Under the pieces are notes generated by a model. It was not told the DNA's origin. It made no database searches and saw only the letters and a program-made list of their open reading frames with translations. Below, one piece after another: positions 1 through 10,758 of a DNA stretch of 64,000 nucleotides. Source of the DNA: Mixophyes australis (lineage: Eukaryota > Chordata > Amphibia > Anura > Limnodynastidae); contig JAVHZZ010000004.1 in NCBI GenBank assembly GCA_036250195.1, positions 147,016,729-147,080,728 of the forward strand, given 5' to 3'. Position 1 is the first letter of the stretch, and every line of letters begins with the position of its first letter. Made by a program: the position numbers and the translations under genes.

Positions 1-1640
1 GGTTATCAGTCGCTGATTGCGGGATTCATAAGAGTACTGTAAGATTACATTATGTTAAAGTGACAAATGGAAACATGTAAGGAATACCTATTCTGAAGTA
101 ATGGGGTAGTACAGGAGAAGAAAGCTTCACTGCATGCATGTTCCCTCCACCGCTACCCCCTTGGCTGCAGGACAATTTGCATGGCTTAATGAAGGCAAGA
201 AAGATAATTTACAAATGTGGACAAATGCAGCCTTCTACTACTTCAGGATCACTCCCTTCATTAATTTAAACATTTATGTTTTTCACCTAAAATACTGCTT
301 AGTTTTGCATTATTTATATCTTAAATTAATCTCGACAGTGAGAGGATATTGGGATAGATTCCATTGCAAGGGTTAATTTCTGACTGTGATTTTTCATATT
401 ACATTGATAGAAATGCATTTAAAAATGTACTTTTATGCCCCATTAAAATGATAGAATGACTCTCGATTACTATGACCTCCTGAGTATCCATAAAAGTCCT
501 TTTACAGGGAGGCAAATGATGTATGACCTCCTGCAAATCAAGGATTGCCTCTAATATGTATCTACCACTTTATCTCATAATGTTGTGCTGCAAAGTTAAA
601 TTAATTTTCTTTTTTGTGAGTACATAACTAGGCACTGTCAAGCGTACTTGACAAGGAAAGCCCTTAGTTTATGCTGCTCCTCCCAATTATGAGAGTACAA
701 ACTCTTGCACCCCTACAGATACTGACACCTTGACCTGGAATTCTTTGACTGCACATTGCATGTTTGTAAAGTTCTGGCTTAAAGGCTTTCGGCTGTGCTG
801 AGTGATGTGCCAGTGGTTGCAGTATAGAAACAACTGTAGTGTTTCTGAATGACTTACTGTTTAAAACAAAGACTTTTATTTTCTGAATAGTTAAAATCAT
901 AAACTTCATAGATCCTACACACAATAGATATTTGAAGACAGCAGACACACTGCATTACTCTTGAAAGGAATTCTCTGGAGGAAATTACACATAGCGTAGC
1001 TTGATGCAAGTCCATATCTAGATCAGGCACTAAGGTTACTTGATTTTATGACAATGATAACTCATATCCAAATAGAACAATGAGAATCTATCTTATCATA
1101 GTAACAGATAAGGAGCCTAACTTTAATATTGTTTTATTTTGAAGTGAGCAAAATCGGACTCACTCACACAGATTAAGAAATATGTTTTATGCTACAGTTA
1201 CTAGGCAACGATTCAGGTATGACGCACCATCTTTCAGTGGATTTCTGTACCTCGTCTAGTTCTTTTCAATGGCTTATTTACAGTGTATAATAATATCTTT
1301 AGTGGTTTAAAAATATCAAATGCGTGGTTACCTTTTAACCTCAAGTCAAGTGAATTTATCTATAACCAGGAAGAAGAACAATGTGAATACTGTTATTTTT
1401 AAATATGTTCTTGTTGTTTTTAAATATAGACGAGGAGGGGTGACTTTTCCCTTTCACCAAAATGTCTTTGCTACAAATGCTACAAATTATTAACAAATAT
1501 AAACATAATGAAATTTCTTTGCTTATTAGGTGCAAATGTTTAGTAACTAATAGCCACCAGTCAGCAATATACCTTAATTGATATATAGTGCAAGTCAGAG
1601 GTGAATGAGTGAATGTCATACTTGAAAGGGCTGGATGGGA
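1..1640. other. AT-rich non-coding DNA, nothing recognised
   Basis: No transposon protein motif, RNA gene or long repeat could be recognised here. The open frames are all shorter than 100 codons and resemble no family I know. It is probably intergenic or intronic DNA and old decayed repeats. Confidence 0.5.
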
Positions 1641-1689
1641 GTTTTGCGGTCATCAAGCTATAAGGTGCACAGAGTAGTGTGATTGCATG

Positions 1690-2020
1690 ATTGCACTGCA
1701 GCAAATGGTCACAGAGGGGTCTGACACAGCAGAAGCCTCCTGATTAGCTCCTTGCTCGTTGTAGTGCAGGGAGTCCAGTCCAGTTTCTCATGGCTACAGT
1801 CACGCTGTGTAGTGGCTAGCCTGCTTTCTTGTTCTAACAGCTTTTGGTGTGACCACTGCTAGGTTACTGACCTTGTTTGCTTGCTGCCTGCCCTGGTCAC
1901 TTTTTGGATTCTGACCTTGTATGTTTGCTGTCTGCTATTGTTTGGATATTGGGCAAGCCTGCTTGCTGATCCTTTCTGGTCCCTGCCATTCTGCCTCTGG
2001 AGGAGATGGTCCTTAATTAC
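1690..2020 (+). repeat. Gypsy LTR-like block, 5' copy
   Basis: This block is similar over about 300 bp to 9440-9790, including the shared series 'cctcctgat.tgctcc', 'gtgtgacca..gct', 'cctgactattg' and 'ggatattggg.caagcctgcttg'. The pairing around gypsy coding relics suggests it belongs to the left LTR. Ends are not defined. Confidence 0.4.
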
Positions 2021-2236
2021 TTAGTGTTCTATTTTTATCAACTGTCTGAGTTCTCACATCAGTGCCACAAATATTATGTTCAAAAAGTGAGACTGCAATT
2101 AAGATTCCAAGTGGCTGGAAGTCTCACATAGCAAGCATACGGAAGGCCTAGCAACAAGTTCAGTAATCAGTATGCAACGTATAGTGAAAGCACAAGTTTT
2201 GCAGCAATGCACAACAATGTTCAGAATACAGGTTTG

Positions 2237-2244
2237 GTATTAAT
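2237..2244. repeat. Target-site duplication of hAT-1, left copy
   Basis: GTATTAAT lies immediately before the element and is repeated exactly at 4739-4746. An 8-bp duplication is the hallmark of hAT integration. Confidence 0.9.
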
Positions 2245-2301
2245 TAGAGATGGGCGGGTCCGGTTCTCCGAGAACCGAACCCACCCGAACTTTGGGTATC
2301 C

Positions 2302-2329
2302 GAGTACCGAGCTGAGCAGCTCGGTACTC
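2302..2329. other. Subterminal hairpin of hAT-1
   Basis: A perfect 13-bp inverted repeat (arms 2302-2314 and 2317-2329) has a 2-bp loop. A weaker palindrome based on CGGTTCT/AGAACCG lies at 2261-2277. The same hairpin is at 13052-13079 in hAT-2, and a variant is near 22211-22237 in hAT-3. It may be a transposase-binding or strand-exchange feature; this is inferred from conservation between copies only. Confidence 0.7.
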
Positions 2330-2594
2330 TCCCGCCCATTCCGAATCCAAATCGAGGCCGAACGTCATTGTGACGTCGTCGGATCTCGGGGCTCGGTTCT
2401 CGCGATACTTCAACTTTATAAATACATGCCTCCACAGCAATCCATCGCCATTTGACAGAGGGAGAGAGCAGGGTGTAGTCATAGGCTAATTAGAGCAGGG
2501 ACAGAGAATACAATATTGTTCTTGCAATTGCTCTAACCAAAATCGCTAGTGCAGAGAGGAGGATAGAGGTTTATTATTTTTTCTTCATATTTGG

Positions 2595-3300
2595 CACTCC
2601 CCAGCGCTTTTGGGGTGTCCCCCATAATTGTGCATAAATATTTCTGGCTGTCAAAAGTCATATCTGTCAGCAGTATCTACTAAATAATTTGTAGCACTCC
2701 TCAGTGCTTTTGGGGTGTCCTCCCTAATTGTGCATTAATATTTCTGGCTGTCAAAAGTCATATCTGTCAGCACTATCTACTAAATAATTTGTAGCACTCC
2801 TCAGTGCTTTTGGGGTGTCCTCCCTAATTGTGCATTAATATTTCTGGCTGTCAAAAGTCATATCTGTCAGCAGTATCTACTAAATAATTTGTAGCACTCC
2901 TCAGTGCTTTTGGGGTGTCCTCCCTAATTGTGCATTAATATTTCTGGCTGTCAAAAGTCATTTATGTCAGCAGTATCTACTAAATAATTTTTAGCACACC
3001 TCAGTGCTTTTGGGGTGTCCTCCCTAATTGTGCATTAATATTTCTGGCTGTCAAAAGTCATATCTGTCAGCAGTATCTACTAAATAATTTGTAGCACTCC
3101 TCAGTGCTTTTGGGGTGTCCTCCCTAATTGTGCATTAATATTTCTGGCTGTCAAAAGTCATATCTGTCAGCAGTATCTACTAAATAATTTGTAGCACTCC
3201 TCAGTGCTTTTGGGGTGTCCTCCCTAATTGTGCATTAATATTTCTGGCTGTCAAAAGTCATTTCTGTCAGCAGTATCTACCAAATAATTTTTAGCACTCC
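2595..3300 (+). repeat. 100-bp tandem array, 7 units (hAT-1)
   Basis: Units repeat with an exact 100-bp period (2601, 2701 ... 3201, breaking off at 3301). Each holds 'ttttggggtgtcc', 'ttctggctgtcaaaagtca' and 'cagtatctactaaataattt'. Units differ only by scattered substitutions, with no length change. Confidence 0.95.
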
Positions 3301-3319
3301 CCAGTGGTTTGCGCTCAGA

Positions 3320-3975
3320 ATGGATTCAAAGCAGTCCACATATGATCTGAATGAGCAACCAGGTTCTGTCACCAGTCCTGATGTTAGTGTTCCCAGTACG
3401 TCATCTGGCCAAGGCGATGTCAAACAAGTGTTTTCAAATTAGTGCAAAAAACAAAAACCAAAAAAAAATTTACTGTATTGAAGCGAAAAAGAAGTGTAAC
3501 TGAGCAAAAGTTAAGTGACGATAAAAAAAAAATTGCAAGCATGCCATTCTACACACGCAGTGGCAAAAAGAGAATGAGGCCTTCACCTTTGGCTATTTTC
3601 GGCAGATCCCAAAAAGTTACCCAGCCTACAATTGGTGCACAACTACTGTTACGCGTCAAAGCCGAGCTGCAAGATAACAGTGAGGCATTACAGGAGAATA
3701 TTTGCTCTGATTCACAAATGACAACAATCCCTGTGGAGAGTCCATCCAACAGTGGGATGTCTAATCGTGAGCATTCTGCTGATGTGTGCCTTAATAGCCC
3801 GAGTGTAGCCGGTGATACCCAAATTGAGGATGCCACTTTGGAATTAGAAGAGGATGAGGGGGAGATTTGTGTAGGCGACGAGGGCGCTAATGATGATGTT
3901 GATGATTATGATGCAGACAGATACCAAATTGCCTTTCTCAATTTCTATTTATATTCTAGATTATATAACGGCTGA
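3320..3975 (+). pseudogene. N-terminal transposase fragment of hAT-1, frameshifted
   Basis: Reading starts at the ATG at 3320 (protein begins MDSKQST), as in hAT-2. A 4-nt deletion at about 3425, relative to hAT-2, shifts the frame and stops it. An open frame resumes from an internal Met at 3442 and runs 177 codons. It encodes a Lys/Arg-rich stretch (KRKRSV), then a Ser/Thr-rich middle, then an acidic tail (LELEEDEGEICVGDE). The acidic tail matches the sequence just before the BED finger in hAT-4 (LELQQDEGDICVADD), so this is the start of the hAT transposase and not a separate gene. The BED finger and catalytic core are missing. Confidence 0.75.
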
Positions 3976-4365
3976 ATAGTTTTCTATTTTACTCCTAGTG
4001 GAGAGAGGATCTGATGCAGACAGATACCAAACTGCCTTTGTCCATTTCAATTTATATTGTACAGTATATAACGGCTGAATTTATTAGTATTTTATACAAG
4101 TGGAGGGGGGCCTAGAGAGACAGAAACCAAACTGGCTTTCTCCATGTGAATTAATATTGTACAGTCTATAATGGCTGAATTTTTTAGTATTTTATACAAG
4201 TGGAGGGGGGCCTAGAGAGACAGAAACCAAACTGGCTTTCTCCATGTCAATTAATATTGTACAGTCTATAATGGCTGAATTTTTTGGTATTTTATACAAG
4301 TGGAGGGGGGCCTTGAGAGACAGAAACCAAACTGGCTTTTTCCATTTCTTTACATATTTAACTAT
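3911..4365 (+). repeat. Second 100-bp tandem array of hAT-1
   Basis: Four to five units are spaced exactly 100 bp (3911, 4011, 4111, 4211, 4311), with 'agacagaaaccaaactggc' and 'tataatggctgaatttttt'. The sequence is unrelated to the 5' array but the period is the same. The first unit begins at the end of the truncated transposase frame, so the array may have replaced the lost core. Confidence 0.85.
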
Positions 4366-4589
4366 AAGTGTAGGGTGTAATATACATTCAAAGACGATGG
4401 CTGCATTGCCAATATGCATAGATGGAGAGGAAGACAATCTATTTTGTGTGTAGAATAGGCCTACCAACGAAGAATTAAACTGTTTTTTTGGATGATTTAT
4501 TACCTCAACAATTAGATTACTTGTCTCTAAAACAGTTGGAGCACTAAATTGGGTTAATTTAGGCCCAAAAACATGGATTTTCCAAAAAA

Positions 4590-4720
4590 ATAGCAAAACA
4601 AAACCAAACAAAACCAAAACCAAAACCAAAACACGCAATGGCGGTTTTGCAAAACCAAAACCAAAACCAAAACACGACGGTAATCCAGATCCAAAACCGA
4701 ATCCAAAACCAAAACACGGG
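4590..4720 (+). repeat. CCAAAA-rich 3' subterminal region of hAT-1
   Basis: Repeats of CCAAAA and AACCAAAAC, with two CACG-containing spacers, precede the 3' terminus. The same block is present in hAT-2 (17771-17895) and, shortened, in hAT-3 and hAT-4. It gives an artificial Phe-Trp repeat when read on the minus strand. Repeated subterminal motifs are typical of hAT transposase binding sites; that role is inferred here. Confidence 0.7.
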
Positions 4721-4738
4721 GGTCAGTGACCATCTCTA

Positions 4739-4746
4739 GTATTAAT
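4739..4746. repeat. Target-site duplication of hAT-1, right copy
   Basis: This is the exact second copy of GTATTAAT. Confidence 0.9.
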
Positions 4747-5155
4747 GCACACTGCAGGTATAGCAACAAGTTCAGTATGCAGCGTAAGCATAAGTTTAGG
4801 AGTAATGCAAATTGAAAGATGTGATTGATACAATTTCAACTTAGCATACAACCTGACTACAGGGGAGTGATGAGGAGGTTGTGAGCGAGGAATTCAGAAA
4901 ACAGACAGCAGGAGATACTCCATTAGAGAACCACTGTTCCTGCCAACATCACTGATTACTTAAGCATTGAACTTGTGGTTGCTGTGATTAAGACTAGCTG
5001 CTAATGCTGCAAATGTAGAAGAGTGGTATTTAGCAGACCATTTCCTAAAAAGACTTGTGCTGAAAATTTAGTATAGGATACTTTGTTCTGTTTCGGAGAC
5101 ATTATTGCCACAGGTTGTTAAGTCGCTGTTTTTATAATTTTCAAGCGGGTTAACT

Positions 5156-5915
5156 TTACCCGAGATTCAATTCCATTTTAACGCTTAGGATTTTTTCATG
5201 AAATGGTCCTCTCGCGGTCTAGTAGAAGGTCTATTGAAAGTATATGGTGTGCGGGAGGCAGCCATGTTAAAAACTATTTAATTGCCTTTTAACGCAGCGA
5301 GATAAACAGGCAAATATGCTGTTTTATCTTGCACCACTTTGGGGTGTATTAAAAATCAAAAACCTCTAAAAAGTATTTGAAATCATGTAATAATGTGAAA
5401 AAAAGTTAAACTTATGTTTATCACTAATGCCTAACATGTGTAAGTGGATTTTCTTTTGAAAAAATAATGAAATAAAAAAAATAAAAATAAATCACAAATT
5501 AATTATATTTATATATATTTTTGGTACAAATATGAATGTAGTAATGTGTTTTGACAAGGTATAGGTGATTCTATGGTAAACAATAGTTCAATTAAAAAAT
5601 ATGCTAAATAAAGTACTGCAATGTAGATATTATCAATGTGTAATGCATTCTAATGTATGAAAATGTATGCAAAATCTTTTTTTTTGTTTTATACATGAAC
5701 GCGTTAAAACTCCCCTTCACTCCCCTAAAAACTTGCAAACACAATGTTTAATGCGTGGGGGCAGCGTTCCCTCTTTTTCAATTGAATTGCAAGAGTTTTC
5801 GCACTGCGCTAACTAAAAACAGTCGGTATTGCAGTTAAAAACCCGCAGGAGATTTTTTTTTTTTTAATGCTGTGGGGAAAAAAAAAATCTTGCTGACAAT
5901 TGAATACCCCCCTTG
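5156..5915. mobile_element. MITE-like block with GATTCAATT ends
   Basis: The left end carries GAGATTCAATT. The right end, reversed, carries GTATTCAATTG next to a run of C. Similar ends bound two shorter elements at 35966-36107 and 36525-36673. Insertion here would explain the separation of the gypsy-homologous blocks on either side. No coding content, and no clear target duplication. Confidence 0.4.
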
Positions 5916-6739
5916 GTTTGTTACTTTAGTTCCCAATGCTATCTTGTGCCTATATCAGGATATAATATAAGGCCCTTATTGTGCATTATGGGATCGGTTG
6001 CTGCTATAGATGAAAGCCATGTTTAACCAATTTTAGGGTACTTTTTGACATTTGGCATCATATTACAACTACCTACTTTTAATGAAGACTATCCCAGCAC
6101 AAATTTCCTCCCTCCTGAATGTAAGCTTACATAGATGGGGCCCTCTATCCAATGTATTGCATGCGCCCAGTCTGTCTTCCTTGTTTGTCCCTGTCATGGT
6201 TCAGGACCTTTCTATTAGAGTAACTGCCCAGGAAGAATCAACCAGGGCTTCTCTGCCTCCTCTCCTCTGTAGCCCAAGTTAGATTCAACCATTTACTAAG
6301 TCATCAGACTCTGTATGATAAACCTGAGAGTGTTACCTCTGTCCCATTTATACAGCTTCAAACAAAGGTGTCATCTGGTAGAGGAGTACTGATCTGAATT
6401 TAGAAGCTAGGCTACTAATTGTGAATGACCCTACCTTTCGCAATCCGCTCATGTTGGGACTGTCGGTACACTTAACGGACTTTCTGGTGTAAAACTCACT
6501 ACCTGAGACCTTGGAAAGTCTCATGCAGCTATCCTTCAAAATTGACCAGCTAATTATGGAAAGAAGGTTAGAACAATCAACCTGTTTCTTTTCTTTTGGT
6601 TAATGCTCACAAGAATATGCAGTTTGATGCTTTCAGATTGCCTGAGGGGAGATTAAGGAAAAGTATGTCTGGACTCAGCTTACATTGTGGAAACAAGCTG
6701 TCCCAAGAAGATGGGAAACTACATGGGTAAGATGGGTAA

Positions 6740-6963
6740 GGTTCAAAGCTTACCCTGTTGGTAGGGAGAATACATATTGAGCAAATTACTTTATTTCTGA
6801 TAGACTCTCCCACATATCCTTTAATTTTGGGTTACCCATGGTTGGTGGAAAATAACCCTAGTATTAACTGGACCACAGGTGAGGTTGTCCTGGGGAATAA
6901 CATTTTGATGGGTCTTCTTGCTGACAGGGTCCCCTCTACCTATTATCCCACGTCTGTCTACTG
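6740..6963 (+). pseudogene. Gypsy aspartic protease region
   Basis: The plus-strand frame reads IDSPTYPLILGYPWLVENNP then INWTTGEV. This is the characteristic segment after the protease active site of chromovirus-type Ty3/gypsy Pol (usual form: PLILGxPWLxxHNPxIDW). The active-site DSG part upstream is not recognisable. The frame stops at 6963 and the RT relic follows about 220 bp later in the expected order. Confidence 0.65.
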
Positions 6964-7183
6964 ACTCCCTCGTTCATCCTGTCATGTCTTTGGATGCAAT
7001 CTGCGTGAGTAAGTAGCATTACACACACTCATCTGCTCTACTTATATGTATTGCCTCATCTATTTGTTACTTGTTTCTGTGTCCAGCGCTATGGAATCTG
7101 GAACCTTATAAATAAATAAATAATAATAATAATCTTTCTCTATCTCTGTTGGATTATTACCTTGGGCTTATCTAGAATTATCC

Positions 7184-7710
7184 ATGTTTTCAGAAAGAAA
7201 GCAGCAGATAATTTACCTCCTCATAGGAGATTTTATTGCAATTGATATCATCTCTGGTTCTAAACTTCCTATAGGGAAGATGTATGCCATCTTAGCCACT
7301 GGGTCTAAGGCTATGGAAGAATACATTAAAAAAGATCTTGAGAAAGGGTTTATAAAACCCTCCAAACACCCATGTAGGTGCCGTATTCATTTTTGGCTTA
7401 AAGGAAACCCCTGCATAGACAGAATATATCATGTAAGATATCCACTTCCTCTGGTCTAAGAACTCCTTGACCAGTTAAAAGGGGCTCTCATCTTCCCCAA
7501 GACTGATTTGCAGGGCGTTTTTAACCTTGTTAGGAACAGGGAAGATGATGAATATAATTTAATACACACAATGGGCAAAAGAGTATCTTGGTATGTCATG
7601 TTGTCTTTGCAACACCCTGTCTGCTTTTCAGGACCTTATTGACAAGGTTCTAAGAGATTTTTAGGGAGACTTGTAGTGGTCTATTTGGACAAAATCCTTA
7701 TTGTAAGGTA
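7184..7710 (+). pseudogene. Gypsy reverse transcriptase relic
   Basis: The frame holds AMEEYIKKDLEKGFIKPS, then a degraded version of the conserved 'CIDYR...RYPLPL' block (CIDRIYHVRYPLPLV). After a stop at 7459 it continues with KTDLQGVFNLVR, and further on FQDLIDKVLRDF and VVVYLDKILIV (about 7673-7705). This follows Ty3/gypsy RT motif by motif. The YLDD catalytic box is YLDK at 7682-7693, so one catalytic aspartate is lost in addition to the stops. It is a dead fragment. Confidence 0.75.
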
Positions 7711-8335
7711 AATCTAGTATTAGTGATGTATGTTACAGTCACAAGCAATATGGAGTTTTTTTCAGAAGTTCACAAGCACACAGGAAAACAATACAATCTC
7801 TGAAGTTTTTATGGTGAAAAAGCACAAGATAACACAGGAACCATGCAGGAAAATGACAGTTCGAGGCAATGCAGAACAAGAGCTAGTACACTGAAGACAT
7901 TTCTGGTGCAAGGTAACACAGTCTTAGGCAATGCAAGGTACTAATGTCTCTGGTAGAAGGCTGATGCAAATGTTCACAGAGTCCAATGATAACTGTTGAG
8001 CCCTACTGGAGAACAAGAAATAATTACTGCAGTTTGTGTCTGGGGATTTTGATTAGATGCAGTCCAGTAGACAGGAGACAACAGAAGCCATGCCACGAAG
8101 AAACAAACTGAATGGAGCAACCAGCTTTCAGGTATCCACAAAGAGCAAAACCAGAACCAGCAAAACTATATGGTGTAGTTGAGAAATCTGGATACAATTA
8201 AATGTTGATACCGGAACCAATGCAGAGACACTTGCAATGAGTGCATTGCCAGTCAGGGTTTAAATAGTGAAGTATTCCAATAAAAACGTACAAGGGAAGG
8301 CAATCCTGCATAGAACTAATTGAAAGCAGAAATAC
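7711..8335. other. Unidentified insert inside the gypsy pol relic
   Basis: Homology to gypsy Pol stops after the YLDK motif and resumes at 8337 with RNase H. The 600 bp between are A-rich and non-coding. They may be a separate insertion or rearranged element DNA. No terminal repeats or target duplication were found. Confidence 0.35.
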
Positions 8336-8336
8336 A

Positions 8337-8743
8337 GTGAACAGTTCTTCAGAGATACATACACCTGTGAAGCTTGCTCCATCTGAAATTAATTATGATG
8401 TGGGCAACTGTGAACTTTTAACTCTTAAGTGGGCTTTTGAAGAACGAATGCACTGGTTGGAGGGGGCTTTTCATCCCATTACTGTATATATTGATCTTGA
8501 GATTCTGCAGTACATTGAGTTTGCCAAGAGATTAAGCTCAAGACAGACATATTGTGCACTCTTTTTCTTTACATTCCATTTTGTGATCACATATAAACCA
8601 GGGTACAAAAACATAAAAGCTGATGCCTTGCATCTGAGTTTCTTACAAGAGCATAGTCAGGTTCCTTGTATAATATATCATAACTGGATCAAAGTTGCCT
8701 TGGCACAGGTTCTGTCTAGCCAGATACTACTAGCTCAAATTTA
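8337..8743 (+). pseudogene. Gypsy RNase H domain
   Basis: A 135-codon open frame matches the RNase H domain of Ty3/gypsy Pol. It contains KLAPSEINYDVGNCELLTLK (canonical 'LSxxExNYDxxxxELLA'), HWLEGAFHPITVYIDLEILQ (canonical 'HPxxVxTDHKNL'), FHFVITYKPGYKNIKADAL (canonical 'F.itY.PGkkN.kADALSR'). The TDHKNL box has decayed to IDLEIL, so catalysis would be impaired. It continues the RT relic. Confidence 0.8.
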
Positions 8744-8829
8744 GGCCCTTTTAGACACACTACCACATCTCCTCCTGGTTGCCTGGTATCCATGAAAATA
8801 TTGTGTTGGAAAGAGGGTTTCAATTTATT

Positions 8830-9230
8830 TCTAGGTTTTGGAATGCATTCTGTTCTTATTGGGTATTGACCTTCTTCTCAGCCTGCCATCCAAAGACCAA
8901 TGGTGAAACTGAGTGGGTCTATCAGGTTATATGATGTTTTACATTTTAGAATTACCCAATGAGTAAACAGTTTACTTACCAATACCAAAAACCATGTAGG
9001 TTTAAGGTAGAAAATAGGGTCTGGTTGTCTACCAAAATGATCACACTTCAGCATCCTTCAGGCAAGTTTGGACCTAGATATATTTGACAAGATAATTAGA
9101 AAGTTTAACCCTTTCAGTGGGACTTAAAAGAATAATGAGAATTCCTAGAACATTCTACTGCTCTTATTCAGATAGGTGTTTCACTTTGAGTTTTGTAAAA
9201 AGTATTTTTCTAGGTGGTTGGTTTCAAACC
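8830..9230 (+). pseudogene. Gypsy integrase C-terminal relic
   Basis: Multiple stops break the frame. Fragments resembling the C-terminal integrase of gypsy elements remain: a 'QRPMVKLSGS' stretch like the 'DGQTERVNQ' box and 'KIGSGCLPK' like 'VWLSTKN'. The assignment rests mainly on its position after RNase H and before the LTR-like block. Confidence 0.4.
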
Positions 9231-9439
9231 AAAATATGTTGTTAAAAAAATCCTACAATACAAATGCATCCACTATTTAGCATATTAGAAGAGATATGGG
9301 CTGCAGGAAAGATCATGTTTTTTTCCCAGTAATCTCAATGCAGTAAAAAAAAAAAAAAAAAAGCCTCTAGAATTGCCGCCACAATCTCTGACTGTTTCTT
9401 CCAGCTGCTTGGTTTCTAAGGCAACCCTCAAGCTATGTA

Positions 9440-10040
9440 GCAAATCATCACAAAAGGGACCTAGCTCTACAAAAGCCTCCTGATTTGCTCCCTACTCTTT
9501 ATAGAGACTAGTCTCTCATGCTAGTTGCAGCAGCTCTCTGATGATTGCTAGCCTTGTTCATTGCTGTGACTGCTTTGGTGTGACCAATGCTTGGATTTTG
9601 ATAGTATTTGCTTGCTCTCTGCCCTGACCACAGCTTGGATACTGACCCTGTTTGCTTGCTGCTTGTCCTGACCACTTCTTTGATTCTGAAATTGTTTGTT
9701 TGTTGCCTGCCCTGACTATTGTTTGGATATTGGTCAAGCCTGCTTGATGATCCTCTTTGGTTCCTGTCATTCAGCCCCTAGAGGAGCTGGATATACAATA
9801 GTATCACATGGCCTGCTGAATAGCATGGTGAGTCATATTTTCCAGCTGTTTTCACTTCATTTTACTTTGGTTTGTTCAGTCTCCAATACTATCTTGCACC
9901 CATGTCAGTATCTGATATAGCCCCCTACTACATTGTGTAAAGTCCTGGGGGCAGCTAGGTAGTGGTGAGTATATCCTGTACTATGGGAAAGGGGGCTTCT
10001 ATAGGTGAAAGCATTACAGATACTCAGTTGAGCAATTTGT
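9440..10040 (+). repeat. Gypsy LTR-like block, 3' copy
   Basis: Related to 1690-2020 (first half) and 5930-6040 (second half). It follows the integrase relic and so is the probable 3' LTR. Repeats of 'tgcttgct' and 'ccctgacca' are conspicuous. No TG...CA boundaries could be fixed. A run of about 19 A lies just upstream at 9343-9362. Confidence 0.45.
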
Positions 10041-10474
10041 AATTCAGAAGCTGTGTGCCTGCGTCCAGGACAAGTGCTTCAAGATAGAAAGTCTGGTGCA
10101 GATGCAGATGCAGAGATCAAAATAGAGATCCTGAGAGGCTACCCAACAACCCGTTCTATATCTTTTGCAAACCACTTTTTACATGTCCTGCAGAGGTGTG
10201 GTGTAACTAATTTATTCCCTGACTGTGAGCTATAAGGGACATTTAAAAAGTGCTTTGGTGTCTATGCATCACTTCACACAAAGCTGTTTGTCCTTTTTTT
10301 TTTCCCGTTAACAATCCATAGGCAGCTTGTAGTTTTGAGCAATCTCACCTATCATAACCACTTCTATCCAGTTTTGGAAAACCACATCTGATTTTGGATT
10401 CAAAAGAAGAACATGGCTCTTACAACATCTCTGTGCTTTGTAATTTGCAATCAACGTCATTGCAAATCACATAC

Positions 10475-10758
10475 CTTGCAAATCTTTTTATTCCAAGTTT
10501 CAGATTGGCAGTTTTCAATGCAGAAATGATCTTAATAGCTAATATTGAAACTACATTGGAGACTAAAAAATAAAATGCAGTTTTGCAATATAGAGCATCA
10601 ATACATTCTAGCTTTAGTTTGGGGTCTACCATATTGTTGCTTTTATTTGGAAAGCATAAAGAATTTCCGACCAGAGGGGCTGTTATTGTCACTGCCAGTG
10701 CCACGCTGGTTAGTAGTATTGTAAAAAACTTGGGAGAGAACATTAACAACAAGGTCAT
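10475..10758 (-). CDS. Possible exon encoding a small hydrophobic protein
   Basis: The minus-strand frame from the ATG at 10758 runs 112 codons to 10420. At about codon 95 a strong splice-donor match (AAG|GTATGTG, boundary at 10475/10474) interrupts it, so the coding part may be a first exon of about 94 codons. The peptide has two hydrophobic stretches (residues about 8-32 and 58-82), four cysteines between residues 34 and 60, and a basic C-terminal end (LKLGIKRFAR). I do not recognise the family and see no transposon motif. No partner exon was found in the window. It may equally be a chance frame. Confidence 0.2.

Larger units (their letters stand above)
2245..4738 (+). mobile_element. hAT-1: hAT element with two 100-bp tandem arrays
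   Basis: The element starts TAGAGATGGG and ends CCATCTCTA, giving about 9 bp of terminal inverted repeat. It is flanked by the perfect 8-bp duplication GTATTAAT. In order it contains a 5' end with a strong hairpin, seven 100-bp tandem units, the N-terminal part of the family's transposase, a second 100-bp array, and a 3' end rich in CCAAAA. The BED finger, catalytic core and dimerisation region are absent, so this copy is non-autonomous. The first 350 bp are almost identical to hAT-2, which implies recent mobility of the subfamily. It sits inside the gypsy remnant. Confidence 0.93.
1690..10040 (+). mobile_element. Decayed Ty3/gypsy retrotransposon, split by later insertions
   Basis: Protease, reverse transcriptase (RT), RNase H and integrase-tail relics occur in gypsy order on the plus strand between 6.74 and 9.23 kb. 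They are flanked by two related non-coding blocks (about 1690-2020 and 9440-9790). These share runs built on TTGCTTGCTGCCTGCCCTG and TGTTTGGATATTGG and look like LTR or LTR-adjacent sequence. A further shared block (about 5930-6040 and 9870-10010, 'ctatcttg..cc.at.tca') suggests that the 5' part was pushed apart by hAT-1 (2245-4738) and a MITE-like block (about 5160-5915). The exact LTR ends cannot be fixed. Every coding part carries stops or frameshifts, so the element is dead. Confidence 0.55.

Noticed and set aside
2595..3300. CRISPR-like regular repeats
   Set aside because: Units are contiguous 100-bp tandem copies without unique spacers, in a eukaryotic transposon.
4192..4769. Minus-strand frames with Leu-Val and Phe-Trp repeats (also at 17759-17962)
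   Set aside because: They arise from CCAAAA-rich 3' subterminal DNA of the hAT elements and from the hAT-1 array.
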